The notes beneath the pieces are model-generated. The model saw nothing but the letters and a program-made list of their open reading frames with translations. It was not told the origin of the DNA and searched no databases. Position numbers and translations under genes: made by a program. From NCBI GenBank assembly GCA_024138015.1, contig JAMXBB010000010.1:79160683-79224682 (forward strand): a DNA stretch of 64,000 nucleotides, written 5' to 3'. This document shows, piece by piece, positions 24,084-35,900 of this stretch; within the stretch, counting starts at the first letter, position 1, and each line of letters opens with the position of its first letter. The DNA is from Lumnitzera littorea (lineage: Eukaryota > Streptophyta > Magnoliopsida > Myrtales > Combretaceae).

Positions 24084-25183
24084 ATCAAGCTTAATTGACT
24101 ATTAAGCTCCACCTGAAAAGATTAAAAACTCATAGGGACTAGGAAGCATTCGGGAGTTTGGAACTAAGATATGATAATTCATGGAAAAGAACGGATAATA
24201 AACACTAAAACAAACTAAGCATAAGCCATTTTCCCACTGGAAACAATTTTCAGGAGAATGAGAATTTTCTATGAGCAATCAGGAAATGATTTTATAAAGA
24301 TTATTATCCTCCAGACATAATCTACCAATGCCGATTATCGGCATAGTCGCTTCCCACCACCTCTGGCTAGAAACAACTGCTAATTAGCAAATACACTTCC
24401 AATTCCCGCCATAATTTACAACAATACTAAATTGTGACAAACATTTGTGAAAAACATTTTCCACAAAACTACACATGAAATCACATAATCTTTACCAGTC
24501 TTGTAACAGAATTCTTCCAAATTATAAGCCAATTAATAGTTACAAACTTGAGAAAGTCCTTCACAAAGTTATGGGAAACCAAAAATAGAAAAGGAAAAAG
24601 GAAAAAAAAAAAAAACCTTCAAATTTGCATGCGCCCATGAAACAATTCAACAAGAAATGTAAAAGAAAAAAATTAGACCTTTAACAATTCCATAATATAA
24701 AACAGCAAAAAAGTTCACAGCTTTATCAATTTCACAGATTTTAAATGGAGAGATCGTGAGGCATTAAAGATATGGTAATGTAAAATGAAAGAACTGAATT
24801 AAAAAAACAAAAAAGAAAAAAGAAATATCGAATTAGAGTGAACCTGAACAATGTTTACATCCTATTTCTTCGACTAAAAAGGATTCAGAGCTATTAAGTA
24901 CTTTAGTTCGCCTTTTTTATTCGTTCACAATCAAGTTGGCTGTTGGGTCTTTCCTAGATGTAGACAGGTAGAGTGAGACATAGAATATTGAGCTCCAATT
25001 CAAGCTGACTGTAAATTTTAAAACTCAAGTACCATACAAGCTCCAAGCAGTTTATAATTTGGAGCTCAAATTAAACTTAAATGGAACTTGGTAGCTCAAG
25101 TCAACTTGAATAGGCTCCAAGACAATTCGTCATCTTAATGGCCTTGCAAATAAATTTAATCATTCTATTGTTTTATTTTTTTT
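24084..25183. other. PPR upstream region
   Basis: No gene seen. The part adjacent to 24083 should carry the 5' UTR and promoter of the PPR gene. The far end borders the LINE. Confidence 0.45.
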
Positions 25184-28100
25184 ATGGAAACAAAAGATGA
25201 GGAAAAAAAACTTGAAAGATTGCGTAATAAATTGCGTTATAGTGGTTCTTTTTATATGACTCAAAGAGGAATGGCTAGTGGTTTAGCCTTTTGGTGGAAT
25301 AATAGTGTAGCTATTGACATTTTGCATGAGGATGATCAATTTGTAGACAGTTTAATCAAGTGGCAGAATGGAGAGATACTTGGGAGAGTGACATGGATTT
25401 ATTCTTCCACAGATTTTTGCCTAAAACAAAGGTTATGGAATAAACTACAATTTCTTGTGGCTGAGAATTATATTCCATGGCTTTGTATAGGCAATTTTAA
25501 TGCTCTACTCTTTGAACATGAGAAGGAGGGAAGTAGGGGTCTAGAGAGAAGAGTAGTTGATGGTCTTAAAAGTACGATTGAAAATACTAATTTGCAAGTG
25601 CTTTGATGGACCAGCTTTAACTTGGTTGAATAAACGTGATGGACAGGCATTGATAAGGAAAAGAATAGATAGGGGTTTAGCATCAATAAAGTGGATTGAG
25701 TGTTTCCCAAGGTGTCACATTCAACATATACCAACTGATGCCTCATATCATATGGTGCTGATTGTAAATATGGATGTAAATGATAAGGTTGCAAAGAGGT
25801 TTTTTAAATTTGAAAATATGTGGCTGACATCGAATGAATGTAAGGAAGTAGTGGAAAAAGGGTGGAATGTTGTAGATAATGGTACTTCTCAATGGTATAA
25901 GGTGCTGAAAAGTTTGGATACTTGCAAAACAGACTTGATTGCTTGGAGTAAAGAGGCCTATCCTAAAAATAAGAAGGAGATAGATAAAGTGTTGAAGGAT
26001 TTGGCATTGGTGCAAGGGAGTCCGAATGGCCTAGATACGGAAAAAGAGGAACGTTTGTTCCGGAAACTTAATACACTGTGGGAAAATAAAGAGAGATATT
26101 GGCATCAAAAGGCAAGGACTAATTGGTTAAATTTTGGGGATCACAATACTTATTTCTTCCATCAAACCACAATTAGAAGGAGGAGTCAAAATAAGGTTTT
26201 GAAGTTAAAAAGATTGGATGACAGTTGGATTGAGGATGAGGGGGAAATCATTGGGGAGTTTCAAGCTCACTTTTAGAGCCTTTTCAAGACATCAAACAGA
26301 ACAGAAACTTCAGAATGTTTGGATTGGGGGAGTAATTGTGTTGGAGAGGAAGTGAACAGCACTTTGTGCTCACCCATGCAAGCAGAGGAGGTGAAGATTG
26401 CTATTTTCCAATTGGGGGGGATTAAAGCCCCAGGCTCGGATGGTTTTTCAAGGGTTTTTTATCAAAAGTTTTGAGCTATCATTGGAGATTCAATCATAGA
26501 AGCAGTGAAGTCATTTTTCAACACAGGTACGTTCCCTTCCTCTTCAAACAACACTGATTTGGTTTTAATTCCTAAAGTTCCTAATCCTCAAGAAGTATCT
26601 CAATTTAAACTAATTAGTATCCCAATTTAGACCAATTAGTCTATACAACTTTATTTACAAAATAATCTCAAAAATAATGGTAAACCATTTGAAACTATTC
26701 CTTGGTGAGCTTATTTCACAAGAACAAAGCACTTTCATTCTAAGAAGAATGATCCATGACAACATTTTTGTAACACACGAAGTTTTTCATTTCTTAAGAA
26801 CTAAAAAGAGAGGTAAAAGTGCTTTTGAGTTTTGAAAGTGGACATGAGCAAGGCCTATGATAGAATTGAATAGTCTTCATTAGAAATGTTCTTTTAAGTG
26901 CAGCTTTGATAGGAAGTGGGTTGATTGGGTGATAAAATGTATGTCACCGGTTGAATTCAATCTTGTAGTTAATGATAAAAAGGTGTGTCAAGTGAAACCC
27001 AATAGGGGTTTGAGGCAAGAAGACCCATTGTCACCATATTTGTTTATTTTATTGGCTGACATCCTATCTAAAGGCATTAGAAGGCATGTTCTAAATGGAA
27101 GACTACAAGGGCTAGCTATTAAAAATACATGTCCTACTTTATCTTACCTCTTTTTTGCAAATGATTCCTTATTTTTCTTAAAGGCAAAGGATGAACGATC
27201 AATTATCCAATACTATTGTAATGCATCAGGTAAGTTAGTCAAATTCAGTAAATCTAAGGTGTTTTTCAGCAATAATACCCCTTTGGATGGTAAGATAAAG
27301 ATTGGAAGGAAATTGGGTGTGAGAGTAACAGATGATCTTAGACCTTATTTAGGCTTGCCTACACTATGGGGCAAATCTAAATAAGAGGCCTTGAGCTTTA
27401 TCAAGGACAAGATCATTAAGAAGTTGAGTGGATGGAAACAAAAGCTTTTAAGTGAGACTGGCAAAGAAGTTCTAATAAAATCAATAGTTCAAGTGATTCC
27501 AACCTACTTCTTGTCATGTTTCTCTTACTCTAAGAAGTGGTGTAATGAAGTGAACTCGTTCATTGCAAGTTTTTGGTGGGGATAAAAGAAGGGCAAGGGG
27601 CAAATTCATTGGATTAATAGGAAAAAACCGACCTTTGCTAAAGAGGAGGGTGGAATAGGTTTTAAAGATTTACTTCCATAAAGTCTTGCACTACTGACCA
27701 AACTGGCTTAGAGAATTGAAAAAGAACCAAACGACTTGTGGGTAAGAGTGTTGAAAGGCATTTACTTTCCTTTTACTGACTTCAAAAAGGCAATGAATGG
27801 AGGAAAGGGGTATGAGGGATGGAGTGGCATCATTGAAGAGAAGAAGCTTTTATTCAAAGGGGCTCTATGGCAAGTAGCTACAGGGACAGAATAGATGTGT
27901 GGCAAGATAAATGGATTCTTACGCTAAAGGATCAGAGGCCAATAGTTTCACAAGGCAATATATCATTACTCAAGGTAGTAGAACTTATAGATCAGGACAA
28001 AAAATTGTGGGATATGAATAAAGTTTTTCAAGCTTTAAGGGAAAATAAAGTTGAGTGTGTGAAATACATACTTATCTCAAGCAAGGGTTCAAACTCAATA

Positions 28101-29127
28101 GTGTGGCCTTTTGCTAGAAATGGATTTTATTCTGCGAAATCAGTTTACAAATACATCAGAAATAGAAACTTGACTCCAAATCAACACAAATCTACAAGTT
28201 CAAGTGCAATATCAACTTACCTTTAGAAACAAGTTTGGAAGCTAGATACATTACCTAAAATTCAACACTTCATATGGAGGGTTTTCTCCAACACAGTACC
28301 TACCATGGAACAGCTATACCAACGAAAGGCTACTACTTCCCTAAGTTGTCCTTTTTGCAGAGAGCTTGAAACAGTAGAATACCTTCTACTTGGCTACGAT
28401 TGGTCTTCATCTTGAAAATGAGTTTAGGAATCATTTTCATATGTGGTTTGATGATCAGACCCTTAACAAACAGTTTTCATCTTGTGACAGAGAAAACCTA
28501 AAGAGAAAGATTGAGGTGGTTGCATGGCAAATTTAGAAGTCCAGATGTGAGGCAGTGTTTGAGAGGATAGATATAAATCTTTGGTTCGCTATCTCGAAAG
28601 CTTGCTACTTGTTGACTTCGAAAAGATCAGGAAAGGTAGACGGCCATGAATCTAAGGAAGATATGAGAGATCAGCCACAATATAGATCTAATGTTTGGAG
28701 AAGGCCTAATGATAGCGAGTTGAAGTTTCATATTGATGCGTCATAGGTTTCTCACGATGAACAAGCGACTATTGCTAGGGTAATAAGAGATAGTGAGGGA
28801 CAACTGCTGTTTGGTTTCTCTAAGTGTGTCATGTCTACTTCTATTGAGGAAGCTAAAGCACGTGCCTTAGTACACACGGTCAAAGGAGCCAAGAAACGAA
28901 ATTGGTCTAGGGTTTGTTTTAAATCTGATCGCAAGGCTTTAATTATTACAATTAAAGGAGCCTTTGATGCAATGCACTGGGCTTCCAAACCCTTTGTACG
29001 TGAAACTATTTTATTATCTCGGCCTATAGATCTTTTTTCTTTTAGCTATATTAGTAGAAAAGTAAACCATGTTGTTGATTGGGTGGCTTCAAATACTATA
29101 AGGAGGATGTGTCCTTTAGAATGGTAG
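25184..29127 (+). pseudogene. LINE ORF2 remnant (EN-RT-RNase H)
   Basis: Reading frames change several times and stops interrupt the protein. Endonuclease: 25184-25606, where the expected GDFN metal-binding motif reads GNFN. Reverse transcriptase: about 26400-27600, with GLRQEDPLSPYLF at ~27010 and the catalytic FADD box changed to FAND at ~27150. RNase H: about 28690-29127, beginning KFHIDAS and containing EAKARALVHTV. Both catalytic Asp-to-Asn changes are single G-to-A substitutions (GAT to AAT). The element cannot encode an active enzyme. Confidence 0.85.
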
Positions 29128-29252
29128 TTAGAGACCCCATCCAACCTTCTAAAGCTTATCCTTGAAGATTGTATGAACTGTTTGTATACCTATTTCAATA
29201 ATGGGTAGTTATCAATGAATAATCTTCTTTTGGCCAAAAAAAAAAAAGAAAA
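25184..29252 (+). mobile_element. L1-type LINE, decayed, 5'-truncated
   Basis: A non-LTR retrotransposon reading left to right: endonuclease, reverse transcriptase, a zinc-knuckle-like region and a C-terminal RNase H, ending in an A-rich tail at about 29237-29252. Homology begins at the METK motif near the start of the endonuclease, so the usual ORF1 and the first ORF2 residues are missing, as with incomplete target-primed reverse transcription. I found no clear target-site duplication. The tail lies directly against the left edge of duplication copy B. Confidence 0.88.
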
Positions 29253-29553
29253 AGTCACCAATTATTGCATTATATATTTGACTTACAATCTACTACATCT
29301 AGTCACTTAAATTCTTTTCCTTTTGACCTTACAAATATTAATAAATAAAAGGGAAAAAATGTGATACCCCCTTCTAATTAAAAGCTATAAGAGAAATTAT
29401 TTTAAATATTTCTTTACACTTGCTTTTTCTTAAATTGTGTAATCAGTTTAAATTCTTCCTGACGAGTTTCTTCATCAATGAATGGTACAATTATATGCAT
29501 TAGTTGAAGAGCAAGAAGTAGGTGCATATTCAGAGCCAACAGTATATTATTTA

Positions 29554-31806
29554 CTAGTCATCATAGGAGGCATGAGGAGCAGCAGTACATCCTGGGTCAA
29601 AGGGGTCTTCTGAACCACAGCAATGCCAGTACTGGAAAACTTGGCCAAAGTTTGGAGTATTCGTCGTGCCACCTAAATATACACTTTCAAACTTCCTCTT
29701 CATTCCACCTGAGGTACATCAGAGAAGCAACAGGAAAAAAATGCCAAAAACCACTTTAATTAAATGGAACTTTAGTTGATCCTTTTGAGATATCGCATTC
29801 ACAATAGACTATTGACAGGAAATCCTATCAGATAAGCACAAACCATTCCCTATCTAATAAGAGAATACATCTTGAGAAATGTATGAATAGCTCTAAATAT
29901 GCCTCTTTTCCGTTTCTTACTAGAACGACTTACTTAGGTATGTCAGAGGCAGACTAGGTGTTGTTAGTGACTAAATTTGTCATGGATTTGATCCACGGCA
30001 CATTTGAGTTTAGGGAACCCTTGGTGAGTTTAATTTTGGGGTTTTGGAGTCCTTTTAGTTGGCCAAAGTCATGTGAAGAGGAAAATCACTTGATCAGAAG
30101 TTGATCAAAGGAGTAAGGAACAGCAACAAGCGGGGGGCTGTTGACCAGCCACCTACCTATGCAGTCAACAGGACATCCACTATATCCGTGAGACATTGTG
30201 GATAGGCTCCTTTTGTTTTCTATTTTAGCCCAACCATTTCCTGCTCTGTGCACACACACAGTACACTCACACACATACCTATATATATGTGTTTGTGTGC
30301 ATGTTTTTGCATGTGCACTTTTCATAGTGTCTTGCGTGTATATCTCGCAATATATTGTTTAATGAGATTTGTGGGATGCACCCTCCTCTTTTGAATTAGC
30401 GGATGTCCCTCTAGTTTGCCCCATCATTTTTCACCACAAATCAGTACTTTCCATATAAATCTTGGTGTTCCTACTTTTCGCCTTCTCTATATATTTATGT
30501 CTGCTATTATTTGTGTTTCTTTAACACTCAGCATATTGTGATATGCACAATGTTAGGAAATCAAAAGGACTGATTTGTGGCAAATCTGTCATCACCGTCA
30601 ATAATACTCATCCTCATAGCTTGTACAGGACACAATATCTCAAGCATATGCTGCTTATTTGAAATGAATCCTGGATCCATTATCCGAAGCAAGAAATTGA
30701 GTAACGACCTCCCTCACAAACTAGATCCACACATCAAACAGCTTCCCAAAACCACAAACTGGTATTGACCTCTTCATTGTACGAATCATTACTCAACCGG
30801 TATCACTATGCAGTAAAATCAAACAAGTTAAGACTAGTCTGCTGGATACAAAGCACGTAATGAGTAGGTAATTCCAAGAAGACTACTTAGACATTTGCAA
30901 AGCCAAACCAGAAGCAATTCCCGATGTAGCAGAAAAATACGTCATTACTCAAAAGGCAAACTCCTAAAACTGATACGACATGAAATGACAAAAGATTGTT
31001 TAATCCTTTTCTAGTAAGTACGCACGAACTAAGATTTGAACCAGAGACATGTTACTAAGAGGATACGAACTCTAACTGGGCCTCACCGTTAACGACATTT
31101 TAAAGGCCACCGTTCTTAGCAGCATGAAGGGCAATAACCCAAAGTCAGGTTCCAATCCTCTGAAAGTCCATTGTTCAATTTCGTCAGCATCGGTGCAGCA
31201 CTTTCATCAAGATTGGCAATTCCTGACACGATATCCAATTCCAACAGGAAAACCACGCCCATTTCAGGCACGATATAAAATAATTCAATCAGAAAAACAA
31301 GTTGACAGTTTCTAATTTCTAATAGATTCCATATATTCTTCAACATTGACTCTAATTTGACACAATGCAAAACCTTAACTCATAATGTCACCCCTCGTCA
31401 GATACAAAGTCACCTTTTGGGCAATTATGATTCAATTACATGCCTCATCCGAAAAACCAATGATTCCACTAGCCCATTGATAAAGAAAGTACCTAATTAA
31501 TTAATTATAGGAAGAAAAAGGAGAAATGCGAAACCTTGTACCTCCAAAATGAGCAGTGTGGAAGCGACAAGCAGGAGGATGATTGAGAAAGCGATCGAAT
31601 CGTGTTTTGCAATTCATGCAGGTTTTGAGGTTTTGGGTATTATTACTTGTGCTAGATTTTGAGGAGGAAGAGAAGCAACATTGGATTGCTGCTGGGTTTT
31701 TGTATTTATGTTGTCTAGTTAAAGAGCTTGTGGATTTAGGTGGCCTGGGATCTTGATTGGGGTAATACTGTGAGAGTGAGAAAGGAGGAGAGAGACTCAG
31801 AACCAT
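29554..31806 (-). CDS. Small CHORD-like Cys/His protein, copy B
   Basis: Same two-exon structure and lengths as copy A: exon 1 31542-31806, exon 2 29554-29708, same split Gly codon, 139 aa, no stop. All Cys/His positions of the CHORD-like pattern are kept, including WHCC and the final GC..H. However, several residues conserved-looking in copy A differ here: FDRFLNHPPAC for FDPLLNHPRAC, GGGMKRKF for GGETKRKF, and YLGGTTNTPNFG for YSGGTMNTPNSG. One site goes the other way (ACRFH here, ACCFH in A). The gene is intact on paper but appears less constrained. It ends the same-strand pair CLPP3 then CHORD-like; about 1.2 kb separates it from the CLPP3 stop. Confidence 0.72.
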
Positions 31807-32972
31807 GTCTCAACAACACCAACGGTGGGCGATAAAGAGGAAACACTCATCATGGGACCAGGCGCAATGCATAGAATTAACTTATCTTTACTTTGGCTGG
31901 CCAAATGGAATTTAATATTAAAAGGAATAATCTAAAATTATTACCTCAATTTTAGATTATCCATCCTATATCCCACTTGTACTTGTGAAAAATTTATATG
32001 TTTAAAATTTGCTAAATATCATATTCAATTAAAAAGTTTACTTATTAAATTTACTAACAAATACTTATTAGTTAATAAATAGATAATGGAAATAATAAAT
32101 TTAATATGTATAAGGCCAATTCAATAAACGCCGTAATTTTAATATTATTCTCAATTTTCACCCAACAATTCCCAAATGCTAATATACTTCCTTAGGCATT
32201 ATGATTAGAATGCTTATAAACAAATCTGTCTTTAATTGAAAGACTTGTATTATATCAAATCTCCTAAAATGGAACAAATATGTTAAAAATTTTATTATTT
32301 GAGCATTACAGTCTGCGTCCAATTTTTTTAACATGCGCTTCAAAAGAATAGATAGGAGTAGTAATTCATGTTGATGTTGATTGTATTCGCATTTTTATTC
32401 CATATAAATTCATATCAGAGTTAAAAATATATAAAATCTAATCAGCTTATGATATAATCATATTTGTTAATATCATAAACGTATTTTCCCATAGTTTGTC
32501 ACACCATCCTTATATATTGTCCTTATGATTATACTTCTAATCGTATAATGTACGGATGGAGACACATCGTTTTCAATGCATAGGCATAATTTGGATGAGA
32601 AAAACAAAAATCAATTTCTTTAGATTGAACATGTCAAACATTTAACTTTGAGTTTAACACTAAATATTTTTTTCCCCAGTAAACAACACTAAATATTAAT
32701 AGCGATAATTATTTCCCCACCCCCCACAAAACCTCCCAGAACATCAATCTTCAGCTATATCTCAACAAGTAGATGACAAAATGGGTTATATAACTTACAA
32801 GGGTTGAGAACAAAATTCAGAATGTGCATGCTATCATGCTATGCGATTTCACTTGCTCTCCAAAAAATCAATGTTCAAGACCTAAACATCTTTTGTTCAC
32901 AAGACTGCTAGTAGTATTTTACAAACACATACACCACATAGTAGGAGTTGTGTTAAACAATAAATTCACCTC

Positions 32973-35900
32973 CTATACAGGAGATGGAGTTTCCTTTTCG
33001 GGCTCCGTATCCTTTCCTCCATCACTCCATTGTCCACCGCCGTATCCATCTTGTAACATCTTATGTTCTGATGGCAAATTTTTCTTAGCTTTCCGGCTTC
33101 CTTCAACTTTCCATAGATCCCATACGCGGGTCTTAGGCAGGGGTGCAGCATCTGCTATGGGTGCAACCAATCCTGGCTTCCCATGATCAATAACTTCATC
33201 AATCAGACCATATTCCTTGGCTTCCCAGGCATTCATGAAATTGTCACGGTCTGTGTCAATCTCAACCTGCATTTGACCTATAGATTATGAGGACAAAGGG
33301 AAAAAACCACAAGAAAAAGGTTTCTCAATGAGTAACAAGCACAACGTTTGATGATTTTAATGCCTACCTGTTCTTCGGGTTTCCCTGTGACTCTTGAGAG
33401 AATCTTGTTGAGCTTCACTTTGTGGTAGGCCATTTCTCTTATCCGGATGCTCATCTCAGTTGCCTGGAATCAATAAAGATAAAAACAGTGAGTTCAATAG
33501 AATTTAGGCTCAAAGTAGCCTCTTAAAATCCAATCCATCACATTATGTAGTTTGTATGTGTCTATGTGTGTTTCAGAGAGAGAGGGACAGACAAAAAGAG
33601 ATAGAAAGTGCACCATCCAAAGAATAAGTATTCAAGGAAACAAAAAAATTGAAGCATCGAACAAGATTATATTGCCAGAGAACCAAGCAAACAAGGTAAT
33701 TGTTGCCACATGCCACAGCATGATACTGATGAAACTATGTGTGCCAAAAGAGTGGCTTCTCCTTCTCAGATGGTAACAACGAAATTATCAATGAAAAACC
33801 ATGCTAGAAATGCATAAATATAATCAAAACACCTGTGAAATTGAGATAGACAAGCTCAAGCAACAATATTAGGCATGCATTAAACCTCAAGAGACATTGC
33901 ATGCCATTGCTCAGTTTGCATGGACCTGATAGTTGCAAAAGCAATACCACTGACTCCAACAGAACCACAAAATGACAAGGTTACCCATCATACACCTCAA
34001 GTTATGAACAAAATTTTCGACAACACTCAAAAAAGGAACAGAAAAGAAGAACAAGCATGACCATAAAAACAAGCAGCAGGCTGATTCATTTCTTTTTGGG
34101 TAAATGGCATAAATACTGCCCAAACTTTCATATAATGGCAAAAATACTACCCGAACTCTTGAAATACCAATTTCATACCCAAATAACTTTGTTGTTGGCA
34201 TTTTTACTATCCTCGTTAACAACCATTTGTTGAGTTGGCATGATAGACATATCACAATGTGACACGTGTCCATTAACTTTATTTTATGCCACTCAAATGC
34301 CAACTAAGCAAAAACAATAAATAAATAAATAAAAGAAATCAACATGTAATGTTAAAAGCCAAATCAAAGAACAATCAAAACCCTAACATTTCCAAATCAA
34401 CACAACCTCATCGATCAAAATACAAAGGAAATAGGAGAAGTATTGTTTATCAAACCTCTATAAATCAATTTCATATGCTCTTATATTTTTTAGGAAAGAC
34501 CATCACAAAAGAAGTACAGGCGTTTAGCATGAAATTTGCCACGTTGACTCTATGACACCTCTCGGAAGCACTAGTATCTAGAAAGCTTTTCCTCATTAGT
34601 ACATCAAAACCTATCATAAAAGAGTATGGAAAGACTACTAGGTCTAGATTAATTTACACAAAAAGGAGACCCCAAAAAAGAAGACAAAAAGGAGGGAGCT
34701 CCCCCATTGTTTACAGTATCTAGGTGAGGTTGAAAGAATTCCTAGTCACTCCTATGCGACAAAAATATATGCCTACATTCCTTCTTGTTTCCTGGCTCTA
34801 GGCTAATTAATATTTTATCATATTTTGCTTTAATGTTTATAATTCTATTTATATAGTATCTGAAAAGGTTTTGATTGTTCTTTGATTCTGCTTTCAACAT
34901 TACATATTGATTTTTTTTTTTTCATTTCTTTTGCTTAGTTGACATCTAAGTGGCATAAAATAAAGTTAATGGACACGCATCACATTATAATATGTCCATC
35001 ATGCGAACTCAACAAACGGTCATTAACGGTGTTAATGAGAGTAGTAAAAATACCAACAATAAAGTTATTTAGGTATGAAATTAGTGTTTCAAAAGTTCGG
35101 GTAGTATTTTTGCTATTATGCGAAAGTTTGAGTAGTATTTACGTCATTTATCCTTTCTTTTCTAGATATTAACATGTGTATATCAAAAAAAGTAAGAACA
35201 ATTACTTTTCCTCCTGCTGTCCCAAGAGGTTGATGGATCATTACTCTAGCGTTTGGCATGCAGAATCTCTTGCCTTTTGTACCAGAAGCAAGAATAAAAG
35301 CACCCATTGATGCAGCAAGGCCCAGGCAAACAGTTGATACATCAGCTTTGCACAGCTTCATTGCATCATATATTCCCATTCCTACATGATCAATAAAACA
35401 GGCAAGTGTAAGGGAACTCGTTGGAACAAGTAAATAAATTTTGCCACTTCAATACTAAGAGAAATAGAGATCACCTTTTCCCTTTTGAAATTAAACAAGA
35501 AGATACAAGAGATTTCCAGAAAAACAGAGACAAGTTCCAGGTACAGCTTCAATGAAGAAAGCCTCAAGAAAATAAAACTCATGTTACAGAGTGAAAAGGC
35601 AAAAAAGAAATTGCACGCCTTCTGGTGATGATGAAATTACTGTGTAATATGATTAGATATGAATTGTTGGATTAGTTCAATAATATATATGTGTGTTCAA
35701 ATATTTAATTGAACTTATTCACTAATAAAGGAATAGGTTTCGAGAGTAAAAACATGAACTTCAAGATGAGAAGGTTTGAATCAATCATGAAGAGCAAATT
35801 TAAAGGATTTCATTACTGCTCTGAGCAAATGGTCCAGTCAGATTGCTAGAGCTAGTAGATATACTTGTCAGAAAGTTACCAAAATAAATAATTTTTCAGT

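Larger units (their letters stand above)
29253..35360. repeat. Segmental duplication, copy B
   Basis: Direct-orientation partner of 14441-20615. Its left edge immediately follows the LINE poly(A) tail; its right edge is an arbitrary point inside CLPP3 exon 3, beyond which copy B continues as the normal gene. That makes B (or its ancestor) the likely source of the CLPP3 part. Confidence 0.93.

Noticed and set aside
24940..25183. Upstream flank of the LINE as the continuation of duplication copy B
   Set aside because: It does not align with the sequence left of copy A (14200-14440) beyond shared low-complexity phrases, so the duplication edge really is at the LINE tail.
25120..25183. Target-site duplication for the LINE
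   Set aside because: The best match to the bases after the poly(A) tail is only a few scattered positions; not distinguishable from chance.
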